From positions 1 to 18,405 of the forward strand of contig CAZIXB010000022.1 in the NCBI GenBank assembly GCA_964543205.1: a stretch of DNA of 18,405 nt, written 5' to 3'. Positions 1 through 6,767 of the stretch are shown here, one piece after another (the stretch's first letter is position 1; every line of letters starts with the position of its first letter). The position numbers and the translations under genes were made by a program. The notes beneath the pieces are model-generated. The model made no database searches, was not told the origin of the DNA, and worked only from the letters and a program-made list of their open reading frames with translations. This stretch comes from CAYSRM01 sp964543205. GTDB lineage: Bacteria > Verrucomicrobiota > Kiritimatiellia > UBA8416 > CAYSRM01.

Positions 1-12
1 CCGCCCTGCGGC

Positions 13-39
13 AAGTGGCCACTTAGCGATATCATCGCT
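13..39. repeat. Palindrome followed by a short hairpin
   Basis: Positions 13-24 are a perfect 12-bp palindrome (AAGTGGCCACTT). Directly next to it, 25-39 can fold as AGCGAT / loop ATC / ATCGCT. On the plus strand a modest T-rich stretch follows from about 47, so a weak terminator for a plus-strand gene lying left of the window is possible. No gene is visible here. The structure is seen in the sequence; a function is not. Confidence 0.4.
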
Positions 40-63
40 GACGTGGCTTTTCTTCCTCTTCAC

Positions 64-108
64 TTCATCATTGAACATTCCGTGTTCATCATTGGATATT
101 GGATATTC
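64..108. repeat. Short direct and inverted repeats in gene-free DNA
   Basis: TTCATCATTG occurs twice, at 64-73 and 85-94, a period of 21 bp. Between them TGAACA (72-77) and TGTTCA (83-88) form a 6-bp inverted repeat around a 5-base loop. The heptamer ATTGGAT is then repeated twice in tandem at 91-104. Together this looks like a small interspersed repeat and not coding DNA. The stretch 1-327 contains no supportable gene. Confidence 0.45.
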
Positions 109-201
109 TCCCCCCACATCCCTCTACAGTGATTCTAATTAGACCCTGTCCGAAAAAATGTTTCCAGACAGACAGTTCAATGCCACAGAATTTCTTATCC
201 A

Positions 202-294
202 TACTCGTACACCTACTCGTACACCCCTATCTCTTATCCCCCTTTTTCTCGCCCGGATTACGGAGATTCGCGTGTACGAGTAGGTGTACGAGTA
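202..294. repeat. Perfect 23-bp inverted repeat downstream of gspE
   Basis: The arms 202-224 and 272-294 are exact reverse complements over 23 bp and are separated by a 47-bp spacer. The left arm is itself built from two tandem copies of the 12-mer TACTCGTACACC (202-213 and 214-225). On the plus strand the right arm is followed after two bases by five T residues (297-301). On the minus strand the element lies 33 bp past the gspE stop. It could end or stabilise the gspE transcript, or be a dispersed non-autonomous repeat. No transposase is nearby. Confidence 0.6.
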
Positions 295-327
295 CGTTTT
301 TCTCCGGCTTTGCCTCCCTTCCCCACT

Positions 328-1932
328 TTACGTGCGCATAACCTTTACGACCTCCTCAATGCTGGTTGTTCCGTCAAGAACCTTCTCGACTCCAGCATCC
401 CCGAAATTCTTCATTCCGTGATTTTCCGCCATAGTTCTCAACTGCAATGGCCTCACTTTTCCGGACCGTAACACATCGGCCATCTCTTCGCTGAACGGCA
501 TAAGCTCAAAAAGACCGGTCCTGCCGTTGAAACCCTCAAGGCATTTGTCGCACCCCGCCGGTGTCCATATTGGCCGGCTTTCGAGCTTTCTGCCCACCGG
601 CCCGAGCCGCGCAATATCTTCTTCCGAAGCTTCCGTCCGGCGGCGGCAACTCTCGCAAAGTGTGCGGACCAGACGCTGGGCCAGCGCCGCGCGCAGGCAT
701 GAGGCCAAAAGGTAAGGTTCAACCCCCATATCAAGCAGCCTCACTACTGCGCCCGGAGCGTCATTGGTGTGCAACGTGGTAAAAACAAGATGACCAGTCA
801 GGGATGACCTGATGGAAATCTCCGCAGTCTCAAGATCCCGTGTCTCGCCGACCAGAATCACATCCGGATCCTGGCGGAGTATATGACGCAATCCGTTGGC
901 AAATGTAAGCCCGATTTTCGGTTTAACCTGCATCTGTCCGATGTCTGGAAGCTGGTATTCTATGGGTTCCTCGATAGTCAGGATGTTTTTGCGCGTCGAA
1001 TCAATCTCATTTAAAGCGGCATAAAGCGTGGTTGTCTTTCCCGATCCCGTCGGGCCGCAAACTGGAATTATGCCGTGCGGAAAATTTATAACCTCGCGGA
1101 AAACACCAAGCATCTTTCCGTCCATGCCCAGTTTTGAAAGGGGAAGCAAAGTCGCATCCCGGTCAAGAAGCCTCAGAACCACCCTTTCGCCTTCAGCTAC
1201 CGGAACGGTGGACACGCGCAGGTCGATTTCTCTTTCACCGACCCGAACCCGCGCCATCCCGTCCTGGGGCAGTCTTTTCTCTGCAATGTCCATTCCGGCC
1301 ATAACTTTGACCCTGGACACAATAGCCCGTTCGAGGTGCTTCGGCGGTGAGGCCTTTTCATAAAGAACGCCGTCAATTCTGTAGCGCACACGCAGCCTCG
1401 ATTCAAATGCTTCGAAATGAATATCCGATGCATTCTGCTTGACAGCTTCGAGAACTATCAGCTTTACCAGTTGTGTGGCAGGGGCGGATTCCGCAGCTTG
1501 CAGAAGATCGTCGGCTTTTATGCGGCCTATTGATATCTCCCCGTCCTCTGGTTCGAGGCCCTTGATGTAATCTCCCGGCGAGCTGTCCCTTCTGAAATAA
1601 GCTCTCTCAATGCCCTGCACTATCAGCGCGCGTTCGGCGACAACAGGATGCAAAGGGCAGCCAATCATCAACTCAAGAGCGTTCTGCTCCTCTACCGCGG
1701 CAGGGTCCGCAGTCAGAACACAGGCATCACCATCGATCCTTACGGGAAGCAGACAATGCGATCGCGCCCACTCTACTGGAAGCTTCTTGATCAGTTCCTG
1801 GTCAAGGTACCCGGTTGGTAGAACATCTATTGACTCAAGTCCGTACTCCAGGGCAAGATCCCTTGCGGAACCGGGCAGACCGGCGGATAAATCTTCCGTT
1901 TCTTCCGGCATATTTTCCGCGTTGTTGCTCAC
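328..1932 (-). CDS. gspE: Type II secretion system ATPase GspE (PilB/GspE family)
   Basis: Cytoplasmic hexameric ATPase that drives pseudopilus assembly in type II secretion. The 534-residue protein has an N-terminal GspE domain (about 25-130) and a C-terminal ATPase core. Visible motifs are Walker A GPTGSGKTT at 293-301, the Asp box around EEPIEY (321-326), a Walker B region ending VGETRD (361-366), the His box TGHLVFTTLHTN (379-390) and two CxxC pairs, C426/C429 and C461/C464, of the zinc-binding C-terminal module. The chosen start is GTG with a GGAG about 11 bases upstream; an ATG seven codons later (1911) is an alternative with a poorer ribosome site. It follows gspD by 21 bp. PilB is the close alternative; the neighbouring secretin and absence of pilus genes favour GspE. 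Other T2SS genes are not in the window. Confidence 0.93.
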   Translation of the reverse strand: MSNNAENMPEETEDLSAGLPGSARDLALEYGLESIDVLPTGYLDQELIKKLPVEWARSHCLLPVRIDGDACVLTADPAAVEEQNALELMIGCPLHPVVAERALIVQGIERAYFRRDSSPGDYIKGLEPEDGEISIGRIKADDLLQAAESAPATQLVKLIVLEAVKQNASDIHFEAFESRLRVRYRIDGVLYEKASPPKHLERAIVSRVKVMAGMDIAEKRLPQDGMARVRVGEREIDLRVSTVPVAEGERVVLRLLDRDATLLPLSKLGMDGKMLGVFREVINFPHGIIPVCGPTGSGKTTTLYAALNEIDSTRKNILTIEEPIEYQLPDIGQMQVKPKIGLTFANGLRHILRQDPDVILVGETRDLETAEISIRSSLTGHLVFTTLHTNDAPGAVVRLLDMGVEPYLLASCLRAALAQRLVRTLCESCRRRTEASEEDIARLGPVGRKLESRPIWTPAGCDKCLEGFNGRTGLFELMPFSEEMADVLRSGKVRPLQLRTMAENHGMKNFGDAGVEKVLDGTTSIEEVVKVMRT

Positions 1933-1953
1933 TGTTCTTGTGTCTCCAGTTTG

Positions 1954-3954
1954 CTATTCGGAGAATTCCGATTTCATGCCGGTCCGAGTTTCCCATTCCT
2001 CAACAGTCTCGCCGCCTCTTGACTTTCCCGTAACGATCCGCGGCTTTACAAGAATTAGAATATCCGTCTTTTCCGATATATCCTCATGTCGCTTGAACAG
2101 CATCCCGAGAAGAGGAATTGAACCCAGAAGAGGAACTTTCCGAACTCTTGTATTTTTGTCATCCCTGGTAAGACCGGCAATAACAATAGTGTCGCGGTCA
2201 TTCACCGTAACTGTCGTTGAGACCTCCCTGCGCGCAATTGTGGGGGTAAACTGTGTTCCGGAAGGACCGGAATCAACAACCGTCTCGATGCTTGGATTAA
2301 GCACTATACGCACTTCTTTACCGTCAATCACATGCGGAGTCAACTTAAGTTGTATTCCCACTTCCATCCGTTCTATATTCTGAATAACATCCCTGGCAGT
2401 GCCCGATCCGCCTTCAATTGTAGACTTCAACACTGGAATGTCATTGACTATGCTCACGCTGGCTTCTTTGTTGTTTTCCGCTTCCAGGGAAGTCTGGGAG
2501 CGAACCTCAATGCGAACATCCTGATCCATGGCCTCTAAATTAAGAATGCCGGGATACCCTATAGAAAGGTTGCCTTCTTCATTCATTCTCGCGCCGCTGG
2601 CCACACCCACGGTTATACCGTTGGGGAAAACGCCTTCCTGCACAGCCTGCAACAGCGTCTGGGCGCTCTCGCGGGTAATACTGCTGCCCACAACGACCGT
2701 GTCATTCACTCCGCCGGGCTGATCAAGAGCTGCCATTTCAACACCCAGCGTAAAATCCTTTCTGCCGGTCAACTCCAGGATCAACACCTCGATATGAACC
2801 TGTTCGGGCAGCTTGTCCAGTTGGCTGACGAGCTGTTTTACAGCTTCCAACTCTCTAGGCGAGGCGTCAACCAGCAGGGCGTTGTTGCCCACGCTGGGCT
2901 CAACAGATATTACTCCGCCCCCGCCGTCATCAGCTTTGCCCGCAGATCTATCCAGCAATGCGCCAATGCTCTGTGCCGCCTCGTCAGCCGAGATGTATTT
3001 CAGAAAAATGGCGTTAAGCCTTCCACCCCGGGTTTCAGCTTCAACATCCATCTTCCTGACGAGTTCGGACAAACGTTCAATTTCTCCCCTGTTCCCCGTC
3101 AGAATAATGCTGTTGGAGCGAGGCGACGGAACAATGCCGATTCCCTGCCCTGCGGCGCTGTCGCGTCCAACCGCAGGCAGCCTGCTTTTGAGCCGCTCCG
3201 CTCTTGTCCGGCTTTCGGAAATAGCAGACTTGATTTCCGCGGCAAGCTCCACGGCATCGGCGTGCCGTAAAGACAAAATCTCTGTAATCCGCTCGCTGCC
3301 CGGTTGGTCAATCTCGGAAATCATCTTCTCAATCCTGCGCACACTGGCAGAAGTATCGGTAACAACAATATGGTTCGTCTCTTCAATTGCCGCAACAGAT
3401 CCACCCTTCCCTGCGCCAAGCCTCGAGGCCAGAATCTTCTGTATCTCAACGGCAGACACGTATTCAAGCCTTACAATCTTTGTTATCAGACCGCTTAACG
3501 GCGTCGGCTCCTCTGCGCCTATTACCGGCGCGCCGGCCACCTCCTTCTCGTCCCTGGCAATAACCCTGTACAAGTCGGATTGCTCGTCGTTGACTACCGT
3601 GCAGCCAACAGATTCCAGGATAGTAACAAACAGCGAATATACATCCTTCCTGTCAATGCGGGGCGCAACGACAGTTATACTGCCCTTTACATCCTCATCA
3701 ACCACAAACATCCGGCCGGTCATGTCGCCTACGGATTTGACAAACGACCTGACGTCAACGCCGTCAAAACTGAAATTGACAAAACCGGCGCCGCGTATAC
3801 TGTCTATCGTGGTTGAAGCGACGCCGCCCTGTCCGCTGTTCTCAGCGGCAGGAGCGCCCGACACTAGACAAAGCGCAATAATCGGCGCCAATACACGACT
3901 CGCAAAAACACGCTTCACTACGCTCTTTAAATATTTGCAGTAACATAGTTTCAT
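1954..3954 (-). CDS. gspD: Type II secretion system secretin GspD
   Basis: Outer-membrane channel of the type II secretion system. The 666-residue precursor begins with a basic segment and hydrophobic core ending in APAA at about 37, a good signal peptide. Then come an N0 domain (about 58-130), N1 to N3 ring-building domains (about 140-390) and the beta-barrel secretin domain (about 390-650), which ends with the typical VPLLGSIPLLGMLFK segment and TDILILVKPRIV. The final tail is short, with no obvious long pilotin-binding S domain. The ATG start lies 3 bp after the lpxA stop; only a distant GGGGGA (about 14 bases) precedes it, so coupling to lpxA translation is likely. Placement after lpxA and before gspE puts it in an envelope-biogenesis operon. 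Confidence 0.93.
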   Translation of the reverse strand: MKLCYCKYLKSVVKRVFASRVLAPIIALCLVSGAPAAENSGQGGVASTTIDSIRGAGFVNFSFDGVDVRSFVKSVGDMTGRMFVVDEDVKGSITVVAPRIDRKDVYSLFVTILESVGCTVVNDEQSDLYRVIARDEKEVAGAPVIGAEEPTPLSGLITKIVRLEYVSAVEIQKILASRLGAGKGGSVAAIEETNHIVVTDTSASVRRIEKMISEIDQPGSERITEILSLRHADAVELAAEIKSAISESRTRAERLKSRLPAVGRDSAAGQGIGIVPSPRSNSIILTGNRGEIERLSELVRKMDVEAETRGGRLNAIFLKYISADEAAQSIGALLDRSAGKADDGGGGVISVEPSVGNNALLVDASPRELEAVKQLVSQLDKLPEQVHIEVLILELTGRKDFTLGVEMAALDQPGGVNDTVVVGSSITRESAQTLLQAVQEGVFPNGITVGVASGARMNEEGNLSIGYPGILNLEAMDQDVRIEVRSQTSLEAENNKEASVSIVNDIPVLKSTIEGGSGTARDVIQNIERMEVGIQLKLTPHVIDGKEVRIVLNPSIETVVDSGPSGTQFTPTIARREVSTTVTVNDRDTIVIAGLTRDDKNTRVRKVPLLGSIPLLGMLFKRHEDISEKTDILILVKPRIVTGKSRGGETVEEWETRTGMKSEFSE

Positions 3955-3957
3955 AAA

Positions 3958-4731
3958 CTACTTGATTATCCCCCGCTTCGAATTTTCCACGAAATCCGCC
4001 AGGCGCCGTGTTTCCTTGGTCATGCGCTTTGAGCTGCGGATTTTTTCCAGCGCCTGAGCCGTTGAAAGGCCTTCGCGATACAAACATTTGAATGCCGCCT
4101 TAAGCTCATTGCGAACCTCAAGATCCATGCCTCTTCTTTTGAATGCTGTCTTGTTCGGCCCGATAACCCTGGCCGGGTTGCCGTCGACAATCATGTACGG
4201 AGGGCAGTCCTGACACGCCTTTGTGCAGCCTCCAAGCATTGCCATGCTTCCTATCCTGACAAATTGATGCACACCTGTGAGTCCGCCGAGGATAGCGTAA
4301 TCTTCAACTTCGACATGGCCGGCCAGTGTCGCGCAGTTTGACATAATTACGTTATTGCCGACCTTGCAGGCGTGCGCAATATGCGCATACGCCATTATAT
4401 GGCAATCGTCGCCGACTTCCGTGGCCTCCCCGTCGTTTGTGGCCGAGTTAATCGTAACATATTCGCGCACCGTAGTGCGGTCGCCCACCCGCACGTAAGT
4501 ACTGCCGCCTTTGTACTTCAGATCCTGTGTTGTCGTTCCCAGACTGGCAAAGGGAAAAACCTCGCATTCCTCGCCAATAGAGGTCTTGCCGTCCATAACA
4601 ACATGGCTCATCAATTTTGACCCTCGTCCGATCTTCACCTCAGGGCCCACGACACAATACGGACCAATCTGCGCGCCCTCTCCAATCTGCGCTCCGGGGC
4701 TCACAACCGCGGTTGAGTGAATCTCCGGCAT
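3958..4731 (-). CDS. lpxA: Acyl-ACP--UDP-N-acetylglucosamine O-acyltransferase LpxA
   Basis: Catalyses the first step of lipid A synthesis, 3-O-acylation of UDP-GlcNAc, in the cytoplasm. The 257-residue protein is a left-handed beta-helix of hexapeptide repeats (about 1-190) plus a helical C-terminus. The catalytic His corresponds to H120 in YAHIAHACKVG. The residue aligned with the E. coli chain-length ruler Gly173 is also Gly (G168), which suggests a long acyl chain such as 3-hydroxymyristoyl (inference from family knowledge). I chose the ATG at 4731, not the more upstream frame extension: it overlaps the fabZ stop by one base (TGATG), has GGGGAG eight bases before it and gives MPEIHSTAVV, the usual family beginning. 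lpxD and lpxB are not adjacent. Confidence 0.95.
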   Translation of the reverse strand: MPEIHSTAVVSPGAQIGEGAQIGPYCVVGPEVKIGRGSKLMSHVVMDGKTSIGEECEVFPFASLGTTTQDLKYKGGSTYVRVGDRTTVREYVTINSATNDGEATEVGDDCHIMAYAHIAHACKVGNNVIMSNCATLAGHVEVEDYAILGGLTGVHQFVRIGSMAMLGGCTKACQDCPPYMIVDGNPARVIGPNKTAFKRRGMDLEVRNELKAAFKCLYREGLSTAQALEKIRSSKRMTKETRRLADFVENSKRGIIK

Positions 4732-5174
4732 CAGCTTTTCTCCCCTGGGGATATCATGCACATCATCTCGGCTTCTGAAACAACAGAGCCGTCAACAGTT
4801 ATCCTCGCCGCGAACCGCGCGGAACTCGACCTTGCCTTCTTCAGGGTTACTTCAATATTCATAACATCTCCTGGCCGGACAACTTTTCTGAACTTAGCTT
4901 TGTCTATAGACATGAAATAAGGAACTCCGCCGGAAGCCTTGTTAACCTGCATCAGCAGTATTCCGCCTGTCTGTGCCATCGCCTCAAGCTGCAATACTCC
5001 GGGCATAACCGGGGCGCCGGGAAAATGTCCCTGAAAAAAAGGCTCGTTGACGGTTACATTTTTCTGCCCCACTATTCTGGCGCTGTCATCACATTCCAGC
5101 ACCCTGTCTACCAGTAACATAGGATAACGGTGCGGCAATATCTTCATTATCTCTTCAGCTTCCATTACAGCCAT
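4731..5174 (-). CDS. fabZ: 3-hydroxyacyl-ACP dehydratase FabZ
   Basis: Dehydrates 3-hydroxyacyl-ACP in fatty acid elongation and thereby competes with LpxA for the same acyl donor. The 147-residue protein is a single hotdog fold. The catalytic His and Glu are H50 in GHFPG and E64 in LQLEAMAQ, and the early segment LPHRYPMLLVDRV is typical. An in-frame ATG nine codons upstream (5201) exists, but the ATG at 5174 has GGGAG at 8 bases spacing and gives the family's usual length. It is the first gene after the repeat-filled gap, with a candidate promoter about 40-70 bp upstream, and is coupled to lpxA by a one-base overlap. It is not fused to lpxC as in some phyla. Confidence 0.95.
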   Translation of the reverse strand: MAVMEAEEIMKILPHRYPMLLVDRVLECDDSARIVGQKNVTVNEPFFQGHFPGAPVMPGVLQLEAMAQTGGILLMQVNKASGGVPYFMSIDKAKFRKVVRPGDVMNIEVTLKKARSSSARFAARITVDGSVVSEAEMMCMISPGEKS

Positions 5175-5211
5175 TGCGTGATCTCCCTGTTTATTGAACA
5201 TCTATCCATTA

Positions 5212-5241
5212 TTTATACCATAATGCAGCAGCCGGACGCAA
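5212..5241 (-). promoter_or_regulatory. Candidate sigma-70-type promoter for fabZ-lpxA-gspD-gspE
   Basis: On the minus strand TTGCGT (5241-5236) and TATAAA (5217-5212) are 18 bp apart. TATAAA matches the -10 consensus at five of six positions; the -35 matches at three of six. The site lies 38 bp before the chosen fabZ start. A small hairpin, GACGC / 8-base loop / GCGTC at 5235-5252, overlaps the -35. The segment 5253-5362 shows nothing further that I can name. Judged by consensus only. Confidence 0.33.
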
Positions 5242-5362
5242 ACAAAGGCGTCAGGCTCGAAGGTCAAGTCCTGATTTAAAAACGACTTGCTTCGGCCCCT
5301 TCTCTACTCAGATTCTACCGCCTTTCCTCAGTCAAAGTGACAACCTATATCAGTACAGGACC

Positions 5363-5565
5363 CCAGCAACCAGCATCCAGCCCCCAGCATCCAGTATCCA
5401 GAAACCAGCAACCAGAAACCAGCATCCAGAAACCAGCATCCAGAGACCAGCATCCAGCAACCAGCAACCAGTATCCAGAGACCAGCATCCAGTATCCAGC
5501 ATCCAGCCCCCAGCATCCAGCATCCAGAGACCAGCAACCAGCATCCAGCAACCAGCATCCAGATC
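5363..5565. repeat. Heptanucleotide array, 28 units of CCAGNNN
   Basis: From 5363 to 5558 the sequence is 28 consecutive 7-bp units with no insertion or deletion, followed by one decayed unit, CCAGATC (5559-5565). CCAG is invariant in every unit. The last three bases are drawn from only six words: CAT (11 units), CAA (6), TAT, AAA and AGA (3 each) and CCC (2). Because 7 is not a multiple of 3, each reading frame yields a 7-residue periodic peptide, and stop codons are avoided on both strands simply because of the word set; the resulting open frames (rich in Leu, Asp, Ala, Gly, Cys and Trp on the minus strand) are not convincing genes. The array starts about 20 bp past the stop of the LptF/G gene. 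It resembles in kind the short tandemly repeated heptamers described in filamentous cyanobacteria. Confidence 0.95.
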
Positions 5566-5584
5566 CCCTCGTCGGTTTCAGGCG

Positions 5585-6673
5585 TTAGTTTGTCCGCGCT
5601 ACCAGCCACGAACCGAGAACAAACGAGATAATTACCGGAAGCCACACTATAACCTCCGGATGCGCCTCAGGGGTGCCCGCCAGCGATTCGGCCACAATAA
5701 CAAAAATATAAAACACAAGCATAAGGCCAAGGCTGATCGCCACGCCTACGGAAGACTCTTTGCGGTGGGCTTTGACGCCAAGCGGAGCCCCAAGCATGAC
5801 AAATGCAAGACAGGCAAGAGATACCGCCAACCTTTGGTTGATCTCGAACAAAAGCTCTGTTCTTATTATCTGTCTGTCCGATTCAGAGACATTCGAGTAT
5901 TCGCTGCTTACACCCGCAAGCTCGCCAACAACTTCAAAAATCGTCTTGTCTGTCAATCTCACCCTCGGTTTCCCAGAAGACATGGCATCAGGCAATACGA
6001 CCTCATATTCATCCAGAAATGCCGGTTTATCCTCGTAGTACGGCTCTATCCTTACCTGCCTCAAGATCAGGGCTATATCCCTGGTGCCTTCCAAAATATC
6101 GATCCTGCCGGATTGCGCAACAATTTCTCTTCTTTGGTCCCCCGTAGTGTCATAGATCCGGATATCCTGTATTGCCCCTTCGGCTTCTCTGCCTATATAA
6201 ATGGTATAACCTTCAAAATCACGGATAAACCTGCCCTCCTCAAGCAAATCGGTGGCCGACATAGCGCCAAGCTCCGCGACAAGAGACCTGCGGGCATACT
6301 CGCTGCGCGGCCCGATTTCTGCACTGATCCAAAGACAAAGGCTCATCAACGCCGCTGCTATGGCAAGCGGAGCCGCAAATATCTGCCACATACTTACACC
6401 GCTTGCCTTCATGGCAGTAATCTCGCCGTCCCCCGACAACCGGCCGAATACCAGCAGACTGCTGGTCAAAGCCGCAACAGGAATAACAAAACCCAGTGCG
6501 GCAGGCATGCCGTAAAAAAAGATAACAACGATAGGCCACCAGCTCACTCCCCTTGCAATCAGGTCTGTCATCTTGAAAATAGCGCCCATGGACACAACTG
6601 AACTGAGAACAAACAGCGTCACCAGAAAAGCAACGGCAAAACTTCCGCCAATGTATCTGTGCAACAACCGCAT
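5585..6673 (-). CDS. LptF/LptG family LPS export permease
   Basis: Inner-membrane subunit of the LptB2FG exporter that extracts LPS and passes it to LptC and LptA. The 362-residue protein shows the family layout: an N-terminal group of membrane spans beginning at RYIGGSFAVAFLVTLFVLSS, the conserved cytoplasmic coupling segment FGRLSGDGEITAMKASGVS, a periplasmic beta-rich middle (about 125-260) and C-terminal membrane spans. I chose the ATG at 6673 (GGAG nine bases upstream) because it places the first span at the N-terminus as usual. A GTG at 6778 overlapping the preceding gene would add 35 mostly charged residues. Whether it is LptF or LptG cannot be decided; only one of the pair is in the window. 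lptA, lptB and lptC are 9 kb upstream. Confidence 0.88.
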   Translation of the reverse strand: MRLLHRYIGGSFAVAFLVTLFVLSSVVSMGAIFKMTDLIARGVSWWPIVVIFFYGMPAALGFVIPVAALTSSLLVFGRLSGDGEITAMKASGVSMWQIFAAPLAIAAALMSLCLWISAEIGPRSEYARRSLVAELGAMSATDLLEEGRFIRDFEGYTIYIGREAEGAIQDIRIYDTTGDQRREIVAQSGRIDILEGTRDIALILRQVRIEPYYEDKPAFLDEYEVVLPDAMSSGKPRVRLTDKTIFEVVGELAGVSSEYSNVSESDRQIIRTELLFEINQRLAVSLACLAFVMLGAPLGVKAHRKESSVGVAISLGLMLVFYIFVIVAESLAGTPEAHPEVIVWLPVIISFVLGSWLVARTN

Positions 6674-6767
6674 CAGCTGTAACTCCGCTCGTTGCCCGCG
6701 AAAATTGCTGCCGAACCGCAATTCAACCGCGATGTGCTTATCGTTTTTGCGGCAGAGCGCGCGCGTT

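Noticed and set aside
99..341. Plus-strand open frame of 80 codons at the left end
   Set aside because: It runs through the inverted repeat, overlaps the gspE end and has no family-like composition or ribosome site.
2813..3943. Long plus-strand open frame (376 codons) opposite gspD
   Set aside because: It is antisense to a clearly recognised secretin; the Ser/Thr/Ile-rich product is typical of a shadow frame.
5363..5558. CRISPR array
   Set aside because: The unit is only 7 bp with a 4-bp constant core and no 25-40 bp unique spacers; no cas gene is nearby.
5328..5645. Open frames over the heptamer array on both strands (80-105 codons, periodic Trp/Cys/Gly/Leu peptides)
   Set aside because: They arise because none of the six words in the CCAGNNN units makes a stop codon in either direction. 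There is no supporting ribosome site or family resemblance, and all frames are equally open.
5660..6601. Plus-strand open frame (313 codons) opposite the LptF/G permease gene
   Set aside because: It lies antisense to a well-supported membrane protein and its product resembles nothing I know.
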